From JAVBNW01 sp031551255 (GTDB lineage Bacteria > Bacillota > Clostridia > Christensenellales > UBA1750), in the NCBI GenBank assembly GCA_031551255.1, contig JAVBNW010000123.1:1-12695 (forward strand): a stretch of 12,695 nt of DNA, written 5' to 3'. Position 1 is the first letter of the stretch, and each line of letters opens with the position of its first letter. Below, piece by piece: positions 6,366 through 12,670 of the stretch. The notes under the pieces were generated by a model that saw only the letters and a list, made by a program, of their open reading frames with translations, made no database searches and was not told the DNA's origin. Both the position numbers and the translations under genes were made by a program.

Positions 6366-6432
6366 AATGAGATATTACCCATGTTTTCGAATGTATTCCA
6401 TCGAATTTCTCACAAAAATGCACTCTGCACAG

Positions 6433-6461
6433 TTGTCCTTTTCCTTTAATTCTTATATAAT
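6433..6461 (+). promoter_or_regulatory. Promoter of the Rrf2 regulator gene
   Basis: TTGTCC (6433-6438) and a consensus TATAAT (6456-6461) are 17 bases apart in an AT-rich stretch. The leader is about 90 bases and contains a perfect 6-bp hairpin, TTCGCT (6488-6493) with AGCGAA (6499-6504). Confidence 0.8.
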
Positions 6462-6554
6462 ATAGGCATAACGTTTTAGGTTGGTCTTTCGCTCTTCCAG
6501 CGAATATCCACACATTTTTTATCTTAAAACAAGCCGCACATCTTTTCAAGGGAA

Positions 6555-6992
6555 GTGTTTTCAATTAAAATTTCTACACAAACCCGCTATGCATTGCGCT
6601 TCCTACTGGAACTGTCCCTGCGAGATACCAACACCCGCACGACCACGCACGCCATCGCCCAATCGCAGGATCTTTCGGAAAAATATCTTGAAAGCATCGC
6701 CTCCAAGCTTAGATCTTGCGGATTTATCGCGAGCACAAAGGGAGCCGGCGGAGGATATACCCTCGCGAAGGATCCATCTTGTGTGACCGTCGGCGAGGTT
6801 ATGCGGGCGATGGAAACCACGTTTTTTGAAATACATTGTTCCGATACGCCATGTACGGCGTGCGCAGAAGCCCCCCGTTGCGCGTTGACCGATCTATTCG
6901 GGCGCGTCCACGATACACTGTCCGACTTGCTCGACAGCATGACGCTTGCCGATATGAGGGAGCGCTACCAATTGGCGGACGCACAAAAATAA
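6555..6992 (+). CDS. Rrf2-family transcriptional regulator with four clustered cysteines
   Basis: A 145-residue winged-helix repressor of the Rrf2 family (IscR, NsrR, CymR relatives). KISTQTRYALRFLLEL is the family N terminus, LSEKYLESIASKLRSCGFI covers the recognition helix region and KGAGGGYTL (62-70) is the wing. C95, C100, C103 and C109 lie where family members bind an Fe-S cluster, so it probably senses iron, redox state, nitric oxide or metal stress. The start is odd: the coordinates given use GTG at 6555, which overlaps the binding site AAGGGAAG (6548-6555). An ATT at 6564, 9 bases after that site, would give the N terminus usual for the family (MKIST). The gene has its own promoter and precedes copA by 200 bases, suggesting it regulates the copper genes (inference). 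Confidence 0.88.
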   Translation: MFSIKISTQTRYALRFLLELSLRDTNTRTTTHAIAQSQDLSEKYLESIASKLRSCGFIASTKGAGGGYTLAKDPSCVTVGEVMRAMETTFFEIHCSDTPCTACAEAPRCALTDLFGRVHDTLSDLLDSMTLADMRERYQLADAQK

Positions 6993-7018
6993 TGCGCTTC
7001 GATTTTCGCTATCGGGGC

Positions 7019-7072
7019 TGGTTTATTTCCGACAAATTTGATATACTATCCGCGGTGTATGATATACCGCGG
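7019..7072 (+). promoter_or_regulatory. Candidate copA promoter with overlapping dyad operator
   Basis: A TATACT (7042-7047) forms the -10; the -35 (TGGTTT, 7019-7024) is weak. Immediately downstream, at the expected start site, CCGCGGTGTAT (7050-7060) and ATATACCGCGG (7062-7072) form a dyad with one wobble mismatch around G7061. GATATAC also occurs as a direct repeat at 7040 and 7061, 21 bases apart. The site suits a repressor; the Rrf2 protein encoded next door is the obvious candidate. Confidence 0.5.
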
Positions 7073-7077
7073 CATGC

Positions 7078-7103
7078 GTCTGCCGCAAAGGGCGGACTTT
7101 TTT
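7078..7103 (+). terminator. Terminator-like hairpin in the copA leader
   Basis: GTCTGCC (7078-7084) pairs with GGCGGAC (7091-7097), with one T-G wobble, and six T follow. It could end the Rrf2 transcript or attenuate the copA message, since it lies between the candidate promoter and copA. Confidence 0.6.
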
Positions 7104-7192
7104 CTTCCCTATGTCTCCCTGCTGCCCCGGTATGACAACTGCCGGCACAATTTCGGAAAGAACTTTTCGGTTTTACGAAACGAGGAAATGCC

Positions 7193-9433
7193 ATGCGTAC
7201 ATTGGATGTTGCGATTACCGGCATGTCGTGCGCCGCCTGTTCGGCGAGGATTGAACGAGTGCTCGCGCGCAAGGCGGGCATAGCGTCGGCAGCGGTAAAC
7301 CTTGCGACGGAGCGCGCCAAGATCCGCTACGATGAAAGCGTACTTTCCCAGGCCGATATTCTCGCCGCCATAGAAAAGATCGGGTACGGCGCCAAGGTTT
7401 ACGTGCCCGTCGATCCGGCCGAATCCTTAAAGGCTCGTGAAAAGAAGCTCCGTGGCATGCTGTGGCGCTTTGTCGCCGCCGCGGCGTTGGCGTTTCCGCT
7501 GCTGCTTTCGATGATATTGATGTTCTTCGATGTACACGCACTGTCGTTTTTGCATCATCCGCTGTTTCAATTTGTACTGGCGACGCCCGTGCAGTTTATC
7601 ATCGGCTGGCCGTTTTATCAAAATGCCTGGAAAGCCTTGCGCGGCGGCGCGCCCAACATGGATGTGCTGATCGCGCTGGGCACGTCCGCGGCATACTTTT
7701 TCAGCGTGTATAGCCTGTACGATACCATGTTTATCCATCGCGCGGCCATGGGCATGGCTTCTGCGGACCTTTATTTTGAGGCTTCGGCGGTTATCATCGC
7801 GCTGGTGTTGCTGGGGCGATATTTCGAAGCAAAGGCAAAGGGCCGGGCATCCGATGCGATTCGCAAGCTGATGGATCTGACGCCGAAAACGGCGCGGATT
7901 GTCAGAGAGGGTGTTGAGGCCGATATGCCGGTATCCGAAATCGAGCCCGGGGATCTGATCCTGGTGCGCGCGGGCGAGCGCGTGCCGGTGGATGGGAAGA
8001 TCGTCGAAGGGGAATCGGCGCTGGACGAATCCATGTTAACCGGCGAGAGCATGCCGGTGAACAAGGCCGCGGGCGACTTTGTGTTCGGCGCGACGGTCAA
8101 CGGCAAGGGCACGTTCACCATGCTGGCCTCGCGCGTCGGCGCGGATATGGCGCTTTCGCGCATCGTCGCGGCCATGGAGGAGGCGCAGGGCGTCAAAGCT
8201 CCGATCCAAAAGGTGGCGGACAAGGTATCGGGCATCTTTGTGCCCGCGGTGCTGGGCATCGCGGCGCTTACGTTTGCGCTGTGGCTGATCTTTGGGCACG
8301 ATATGCGCACGGCAGTCGTCAATGCGGTGTCGGTTCTGGTCATCGCATGCCCCTGCTCACTGGGGCTCGCTACGCCTACGGCTATCCTTGTGGGAACAGG
8401 GGTCGGCGCGCAACACGGCATTTTGATTAAGGGCGGCGAACAGCTCGAGCTTTTGCATCACGTAGAGGCCGTGGCGCTGGATAAGACCGGCACGGTGACG
8501 TTGGGCAAGCCCGCCGTGACCGATATCGAGGCGCTCGCGGGCTTTGACTCCGCCGATATTCTTCCGCTTGCCGCCGCCGCCGAGCGCTTAAGTGAACACC
8601 CGCTGGGCGAGGCGATTTACGCGCATGCGAAGGAACGGGGCGAGGTTCCTGCGGCAACGCAGCACCGCACGCACCCCGGAAAGGGCGTTTCGGCGCTTGT
8701 GGAAGGAAAAGAGGTGCTGGTGGGCGCGCGTTCGCTGATGGATCTTTCGGGGGTGGATTTTGAAGCGGCCGAGGAAACCGCCTCGCGCCTGGAAGAGCTG
8801 GGCAAGACCGCGATGCTGGTCGCCGTAGGCGGTAAGATAGCCGCGGTGATCGCGGTGGCGGACCCTATCCGCCCAACTTCGCGCCAAGCGGTTGAAGAGC
8901 TTTGCGCTATGGGCGTATCTTCTAAGATGATCACCGGCGACAACCCCGTCACCGCCCGAGCCATTGCCGCTGCGGCAGGCATTGAGGATGTGCGGGCGGG
9001 CATCCTGCCCGAGGGAAAGGCCGAAGCCATCACGAATATGAAGACGAACGGTTCTATTGTAGCGATGGTAGGCGACGGCATCAACGACGCGCCTGCCCTC
9101 GCCACCGCCGATGTAGGCATCGCGATGAGCACGGGAACGGACATCGCTATGGAGGCGGCAGGCATCGCGCTGGCCCATGCGGATTTGCTCGGCGTTCCCG
9201 CAGCCATCCGCCTATCCCGGGCGACGATGCAGAAAATTCGACAGAACCTATTCTGGGCATTTTTCTACAACGCGGTCGGCATACCCTTCGCCGCGCTCGG
9301 GTTTTTGAGCCCCATCATCGCAGGAGCCGCCATGGCGTTTTCCTCGGTATCGGTGGTAACCAATTCTCTCAGCCTAAAGCGTTTAAACCCTACAAAACCC
9401 AGGAAGAGCGAAAAGAAGGCTGGAAATGAATAG
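7193..9433 (+). CDS. copA: Copper-exporting P1B-type ATPase
   Basis: A 746-residue P-type ATPase of the inner membrane that exports Cu(I). One N-terminal heavy-metal-associated domain carries GMSCAAC (10-16). Then come the paired hydrophobic helices of P1B pumps, the actuator motif TGES (283-286), the transmembrane CPC metal site (386-388), the phosphorylated aspartate D430 in DKTGT, the HP motif of the nucleotide-binding domain (H469-P470, in SEHPLGEA), and the hinge GDGINDAP (627-634). CPC with a GMxCxxC domain points to copper rather than zinc or cadmium. GAGGAAA precedes the ATG by a few bases. Upstream are an Rrf2 regulator and a dyad; 142 bases downstream is a CopZ-like chaperone, interrupted from copA by a small inverted-repeat element. 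Confidence 0.96.
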   Translation: MRTLDVAITGMSCAACSARIERVLARKAGIASAAVNLATERAKIRYDESVLSQADILAAIEKIGYGAKVYVPVDPAESLKAREKKLRGMLWRFVAAAALAFPLLLSMILMFFDVHALSFLHHPLFQFVLATPVQFIIGWPFYQNAWKALRGGAPNMDVLIALGTSAAYFFSVYSLYDTMFIHRAAMGMASADLYFEASAVIIALVLLGRYFEAKAKGRASDAIRKLMDLTPKTARIVREGVEADMPVSEIEPGDLILVRAGERVPVDGKIVEGESALDESMLTGESMPVNKAAGDFVFGATVNGKGTFTMLASRVGADMALSRIVAAMEEAQGVKAPIQKVADKVSGIFVPAVLGIAALTFALWLIFGHDMRTAVVNAVSVLVIACPCSLGLATPTAILVGTGVGAQHGILIKGGEQLELLHHVEAVALDKTGTVTLGKPAVTDIEALAGFDSADILPLAAAAERLSEHPLGEAIYAHAKERGEVPAATQHRTHPGKGVSALVEGKEVLVGARSLMDLSGVDFEAAEETASRLEELGKTAMLVAVGGKIAAVIAVADPIRPTSRQAVEELCAMGVSSKMITGDNPVTARAIAAAAGIEDVRAGILPEGKAEAITNMKTNGSIVAMVGDGINDAPALATADVGIAMSTGTDIAMEAAGIALAHADLLGVPAAIRLSRATMQKIRQNLFWAFFYNAVGIPFAALGFLSPIIAGAAMAFSSVSVVTNSLSLKRLNPTKPRKSEKKAGNE

Positions 9434-9439
9434 CGTTTC

Positions 9440-9546
9440 ATACCGAATTCTCATGAAAATGTGGAAAATATGGGCGCAGAAATCTTTAATCCGCAAAAGA
9501 AGAAAAGGGCCGCCCCAAAGATTGCATTTTTATGGGAGTTCGGTAT
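9440..9546. mobile_element. Small inverted-repeat (MITE-like) element between copA and copZ
   Basis: The 22 bases at 9440-9461 (starting ATACCGAATTCTCAT) match the reverse complement of 9525-9546 at 19 of 22 positions. An inner perfect 7-bp pair, AATCTTT (9481-9487) with AAAGATT (9517-9523), extends the fold. It is 107 bp with no coding capacity. The right flank is TA and the left CA, which may be a decayed TA duplication. The ends share a CCGAA...AAAA theme with the other two elements but are a different family. It could also act as an RNA hairpin setting the copA to copZ ratio. Confidence 0.6.
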
Positions 9547-9575
9547 AACCTAACATAAAAATTGGAGGGATATCC

Positions 9576-9779
9576 GTGAAGACACTTCTTACTGTAAAGG
9601 GCATGGACTGCCAGCACTGCGCCGCCGCCGTCACCAAGGCCGTGTTTGACGTGGAGGGCGTGGAAAAGGTGGTGGTGGATTTGGATCACGACGTGGTCGA
9701 AATTCACCATGCCGACAACGCCTCGATCGACGCGATGAAGGTGGCGATCGACGAACAGGGCTACGACGTGGTGGACTAA
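9576..9779 (+). CDS. copZ: CopZ-like copper chaperone (heavy-metal-associated domain protein)
   Basis: A 67-residue single-domain protein of the ferredoxin-like heavy-metal-associated fold. GMDCQHC (residues 9-15) supplies the two cysteines that bind Cu(I); the remaining strands and helices (VEGVEKVVVDLDHDVVEIHHA) match the family in length and spacing. Such chaperones hand copper to CopA or to a regulator in the cytoplasm. It starts at GTG, with TTGGAGGGA ending 5 bases upstream. It lies downstream of copA with an inverted-repeat element between, and is closed by its own terminator, so it probably shares the copA transcript. Confidence 0.92.
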   Translation: MKTLLTVKGMDCQHCAAAVTKAVFDVEGVEKVVVDLDHDVVEIHHADNASIDAMKVAIDEQGYDVVD

Positions 9780-9797
9780 CCCGTGCGAGCTCATCCT

Positions 9798-9831
9798 AAA
9801 CCGGCTGCATAGCAAGCCGGTTTTTCTTTTT
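9798..9831 (+). terminator. Rho-independent terminator after copZ
   Basis: AAACCGGCT (9798-9806) and AGCCGGTTT (9815-9823) form a perfect 9-bp stem followed by a T-rich tail broken by one C. Confidence 0.92.
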
Positions 9832-9874
9832 ACACGCACAAAATCGCCAATGCATGTTTGCAAATCGTTTTTTG

Positions 9875-9883
9875 TGATATCCT
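9875..9883 (+). promoter_or_regulatory. Possible extended -10 promoter of pyk
   Basis: TGA followed by TATCCT resembles an extended -10 element, but no good -35 is seen at 16-18 bases upstream. It is the best candidate between the copZ terminator and pyk. Confidence 0.3.
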
Positions 9884-9940
9884 GTAGATAAGAACAGTTC
9901 TTTTTGCTGGCGAGACGATACAAACGGACGGAGGCGCCGT

Positions 9941-11680
9941 ATGAGCATGAGAAAGACGAAGATCGTATGCACGATCGGCCCGGCAAGCGATAAACCCGAA
10001 ACGATCCGCGCATTGGTGGAGGCGGGCATGAACGTCGCCCGGCTCAACTTTTCGCATGGCAATCACCAAGAGCAGGGCGCGCGCATCGCGCTCATCAAGG
10101 AAATTCGCACGCAGATGGGCGTGCCGCTGGGCATTATGCTCGACACGAAGGGGCCGGAGATACGCCTTGGCCTGTTTACCGAGGGGCGCGTTACGCTAAA
10201 CGCCGGCGACCGCTTTACGCTGACGGCGCGCGACGTACCTGGCGATGCCAACATCGTGTCGATCTCGCACAAGGGCCTGCCGGGCGATCTTACCCCGGGC
10301 GCGCAGGTGCTGTTGGACGACGGGTTGATCGAGCTTACCGTGCTTTCGATCGGCGACGAGGACATCCTGTGCGAAGTCGTCAACGGCGGGGAGATCTCCA
10401 ACCGCAAAGGGGTGAACGTGCCGGGCGTGCACGTATCCATCCCGCCGGTATCCGATAAAGACAGCGAGGATATCCGCTTTGGCTGCGCGGAGGGCATCGA
10501 TTACATCGCCGCCTCGTTTGTACAGTGTGCGCAGGATGTTTTAAGCATACGGGCCATCGTGAAGGAGTGCGGCCGGGACGACGTATTCATCATATCCAAA
10601 ATAGAAAACAGCAAGGGCGTAGAAAACTTCGAGGAGATTCTGGACGTATCCGACGGCGTCATGGTGGCGCGCGGCGATCTTGGCGTGGAGATTCCGATCG
10701 AACAGGTGCCCATCATACAAAAAAAGCTGATCCACCTGTGCAATCTGGCGGGTAAGCCGGTCATCACGGCGACGCAGATGCTCGAATCCATGATTCACAA
10801 CCCGCGTCCGACCCGCGCGGAGACGAACGACGTGGCCAACTCCATCCTGGACGGCACGGACGCGATCATGCTTTCCGGCGAAACCGCCGCGGGCAAATAC
10901 CCGGTAGCCGCGGTGAAGATGATGCACCGCATCGCGTGCTCGGCGCAGAGCGTGCCGCACAGACAGCCCCGCGGCATGGCCACCACCATCACCGCTGCCG
11001 TCAGCCACGCGTGCTGCGCTATCGCCGCTGATTTAAGTGCCAAGGCGATCATCACCCCCACCACCACCGGCGGCACCGCACGCATGGTGTCGCGCCACAG
11101 GCCCGAGTGCCCGATCATCGCGTGCGCGATGACGGAAACCGCCTACCACCGCCTGTCGATGATCTGGGGCGTGATTCCGCTGATGATCCCGGCCATGTCC
11201 TCCACGGACGAGCTGATCGCCTCATGCCTTTTAAGCAGCAAAGAAAAGGGGATTTTGCAGGATGGCGATATTGCGGTAATCACCGCGGGCGTGCCGCTGA
11301 AGATCACCGGCACTACAAACCTGATTCACGTGCAGGTCGTCGGGGATATCCTCTTGCACGGCAGCGGCATCGGCTCCAAGTCGGCATCCGGCTGCGTGCG
11401 CAACGCGTCCGATCCGCAGATCAACAAGAGCTTCCAGCCGGGCGATATATTGGTTGCGAAGGAAACCGACAACACCATGCTTTCCATGATGAAAAAAGCC
11501 GCGGCGATCGTGGTGGAGGATGTCGACCCGGTGGGCCATGCGGCGATGGTGGGGCTTTCGCTGGACATTCCGGTGATCATATCCGCGAAGGACGCGGTAA
11601 ATGTGCTCAAGGACGGCACGTTTGTGACGGTATACGCCGGAAATGGATATGTATATAAGGGCAAGACGCCGGGGCTGTGA
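9941..11680 (+). CDS. pyk: Pyruvate kinase with C-terminal PEP-utiliser domain
   Basis: A 579-residue glycolytic enzyme converting phosphoenolpyruvate and ADP to pyruvate and ATP. The N terminus RKTKIVCTIGPAS and GMNVARLNFSHG are typical; LDTKGPEIRLG, ISKIENSKGVENF and VITATQMLESM (274-284, with the substrate-binding TATQMLE) with NPRPTRAE complete the barrel signature. The allosteric domain follows, then an extra domain of about 100 residues (from about 475) like the phosphohistidine domain of PEP-using enzymes, which Bacillus and Clostridia pyruvate kinases often carry. In that domain the usual TSHAA is DPVGHAA; the histidine (H533) is kept but T-S is not. GGAGG lies 6 bases before the ATG. 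It is a single-gene unit ended by a strong terminator. Confidence 0.97.
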   Translation: MSMRKTKIVCTIGPASDKPETIRALVEAGMNVARLNFSHGNHQEQGARIALIKEIRTQMGVPLGIMLDTKGPEIRLGLFTEGRVTLNAGDRFTLTARDVPGDANIVSISHKGLPGDLTPGAQVLLDDGLIELTVLSIGDEDILCEVVNGGEISNRKGVNVPGVHVSIPPVSDKDSEDIRFGCAEGIDYIAASFVQCAQDVLSIRAIVKECGRDDVFIISKIENSKGVENFEEILDVSDGVMVARGDLGVEIPIEQVPIIQKKLIHLCNLAGKPVITATQMLESMIHNPRPTRAETNDVANSILDGTDAIMLSGETAAGKYPVAAVKMMHRIACSAQSVPHRQPRGMATTITAAVSHACCAIAADLSAKAIITPTTTGGTARMVSRHRPECPIIACAMTETAYHRLSMIWGVIPLMIPAMSSTDELIASCLLSSKEKGILQDGDIAVITAGVPLKITGTTNLIHVQVVGDILLHGSGIGSKSASGCVRNASDPQINKSFQPGDILVAKETDNTMLSMMKKAAAIVVEDVDPVGHAAMVGLSLDIPVIISAKDAVNVLKDGTFVTVYAGNGYVYKGKTPGL

Positions 11681-11706
11681 CATTGCCTGTTTTCTCGGTA
11701 CCCTAG

Positions 11707-11737
11707 GCCGCTTCCGCTAAAACGGAGGCGGCTTTTT
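11707..11737 (+). terminator. Rho-independent terminator after pyk
   Basis: GCCGCTTCCG (11707-11716) and CGGAGGCGGC (11723-11732) form a 10-bp stem with one wobble, then five T. The minus-strand gene remnant ends within the T-run. Confidence 0.92.
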
Positions 11738-11929
11738 ATGAGCTGTGGCCTTTGCCGGGCGTGCCGGATGGCGCGCGTGCGGGCACTTCGTCAGATGTAT
11801 TGCCAAGGAGGGGATCGTCCGACATATCCAGATAGATTTCTTTTGTGCAGCGCTGCATATCCTGAAGCCCTAAATGACCTCGTTAAGGCGTTGATAAAGC
11901 TGCGCGTACAACTCTCCGTCATTCGGCAC
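11736..11929 (-). pseudogene. Frameshifted small gene of unknown function
   Basis: Two minus-strand frames read as one small acidic protein if one base is restored. The first starts at GTG 11929, with AAGGTGG 7 bases upstream, and reads VPNDGELYAQLYQRLNEVI before a TAG at 11872-11870. The second picks up at 11870 with GLQDMQRCTKEIYLDMSDD and runs to a TAA at 11738-11736. Only two bases separate the last codon of one from the first of the other, so a one-base deletion explains the break. The restored protein would be about 65 residues, mostly helical at the front. I do not recognise the family. It is divergent from the XRE regulator, so it may have been its partner or target. Confidence 0.45.
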
Positions 11930-11984
11930 ATTCATCCCACCTTTCGATGCCGCATTGTATGCGCTCTCATCTTTTACAGCATAT

Positions 11985-12005
11985 TTATAATGTATAACAT
12001 TATAA
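11985..12005. promoter_or_regulatory. Perfect dyad in an AT-rich divergent spacer (candidate operator)
   Basis: TTATAATG (11985-11992) and CATTATAA (11998-12005) are exact inverted repeats around TATAA. The site contains TATAAT on both strands and lies between the minus-strand gene remnant and the XRE gene, so it may be an operator and a -10 for divergent transcription. Confidence 0.5.
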
Positions 12006-12023
12006 GTTTAATACACCGCATTA

Positions 12024-12052
12024 TTTATCCCGTCAATCCGCCTTGCTACAAT
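12024..12052 (+). promoter_or_regulatory. Possible promoter of the XRE regulator
   Basis: TACAAT (12047-12052) is a good -10; TTTATC (12024-12029) at 17 bases is a weak -35. The start would be about 20 bases before the ATG. Confidence 0.45.
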
Positions 12053-12077
12053 TATTTCAGCGAAATGAAGTGGGCAA

Positions 12078-12299
12078 ATGAAGGTGGAGCATCTAGAAAA
12101 ATACCGCCGGTTGGGGCTTAAAATCAGCTACTACCGCAAGATGCGCAAGATGACGCAGGAAGCACTCGCGGAAAAGGTAAACATCACCACGCCCTTTTTA
12201 GGCGCGGTGGAAGCGCCGAATATGGACAGCGCGATCTCCCTGGATACGCTTTTCGACATCGCCGACGCGCTCGACATACCCGCATACAGGTTTCTATAG
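12078..12299 (+). CDS. Small XRE-type helix-turn-helix regulator, 3' end replaced by an inserted element
   Basis: A 73-residue DNA-binding protein that is nearly all one helix-turn-helix domain: LGLKISYYRKMRKMTQEALAEKV (helices 1-2), NITTPFLGAVEAPNMDSAISLDTL (recognition helix and following turn) and LFDIADALDIPAYRFL. It is a likely transcription regulator. AAGTGGG lies just before the ATG. The last codon and the stop are made by the inserted element: TAG at 12297-12299 is the first triplet of its terminal repeat. Reading from 12296 straight into 12458 keeps the frame and gives T-F-D-D-E-G then TAG at 12476-12478, a normal-looking tail for this family. The ancestral protein was therefore 79 residues, and the loss of six residues may leave the DNA-binding domain working. 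Confidence 0.85.
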   Translation: MKVEHLEKYRRLGLKISYYRKMRKMTQEALAEKVNITTPFLGAVEAPNMDSAISLDTLFDIADALDIPAYRFL

Positions 12300-12457
12300 T
12301 GACCGAACCCCAAAACAAGCATAAGATGAGCGAGAATATTTTGTGCGCCGCAAGGCGGAGGATGCAGGCGTGCTGGGCGGGCACGCCGAGGACGACAACA
12401 CAGTGGCACGCAAAATAGGCCGCTCAGATGTGTTCGTTTTGGGGTTCGGTCACTATA
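12295..12457. mobile_element. MITE-like inverted-repeat element, copy B (159 bp plus TA duplication)
   Basis: A perfect 20-bp terminal repeat, TAGTGACCGAACCCCAAAAC at 12297-12316, is mirrored at 12436-12455. The target TA is duplicated at 12295-12296 and 12456-12457. A perfect 7-bp hairpin, GGCGTGC (12367-12373) with GCACGCC (12381-12387), sits at the centre. No transposase is encoded. Excision in silico with one TA restores the XRE reading frame. TA duplication is the habit of IS630/Tc1-mariner transposases, so one of these elsewhere in the genome may move it (inference). Confidence 0.88.
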
Positions 12458-12595
12458 ACATTTGACGATGAAGGATAGTCCGCACTGGCTTTCGAAAAAA
12501 CATATAAAGAAACTCCCCGCGCACGGGCTTTTTCGGCTGGGGCGCAGGGGATAAATCCCCTGCCGGGGCGCGGGGCGGAGCCCCGCGTTAAGTTG

Positions 12596-12623
12596 TCAAA
12601 AAAGTGCTGTGACACTTTTTTGA
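12596..12623. terminator. Bidirectional rho-independent terminator
   Basis: TCAAAAAAGTG (12596-12606) and CACTTTTTTGA (12613-12623) form a perfect 11-bp stem with a 6-base loop and A/T runs on both sides. Confidence 0.75.
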
Positions 12624-12650
12624 TCTGGCGACACGCCGTTTCACGGCACG

Positions 12651-12670
12651 GGGGGGTACGCGTACCCCCC
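12651..12670. repeat. Perfect 20-base palindrome
   Basis: GGGGGGTACGCGTACCCCCC is its own reverse complement, and flanking CACG/CGTG extends the pairing with one bulge. Its role is unknown. Confidence 0.8.

Noticed and set aside
6387..6407. TTCGAA-like imperfect dyad between queT and rrf2 promoters
   Set aside because: The arms match only over the outer five bases; may be chance in AT-rich sequence.
7771..8421. Long minus-strand frame (216 codons) opposite copA
   Set aside because: A serine/threonine/alanine-rich shadow of a clear P-type ATPase; no start signal.
9486..10013. Minus-strand frame of 175 codons opposite copZ
   Set aside because: It runs through the inverted-repeat element, copZ in antisense and a terminator.
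11738..12121. Plus-strand open frame of 127 codons
   Set aside because: It starts in the T-run of the pyk terminator without a ribosome binding site and overlaps the XRE gene; the opposite strand has the better coding signs.
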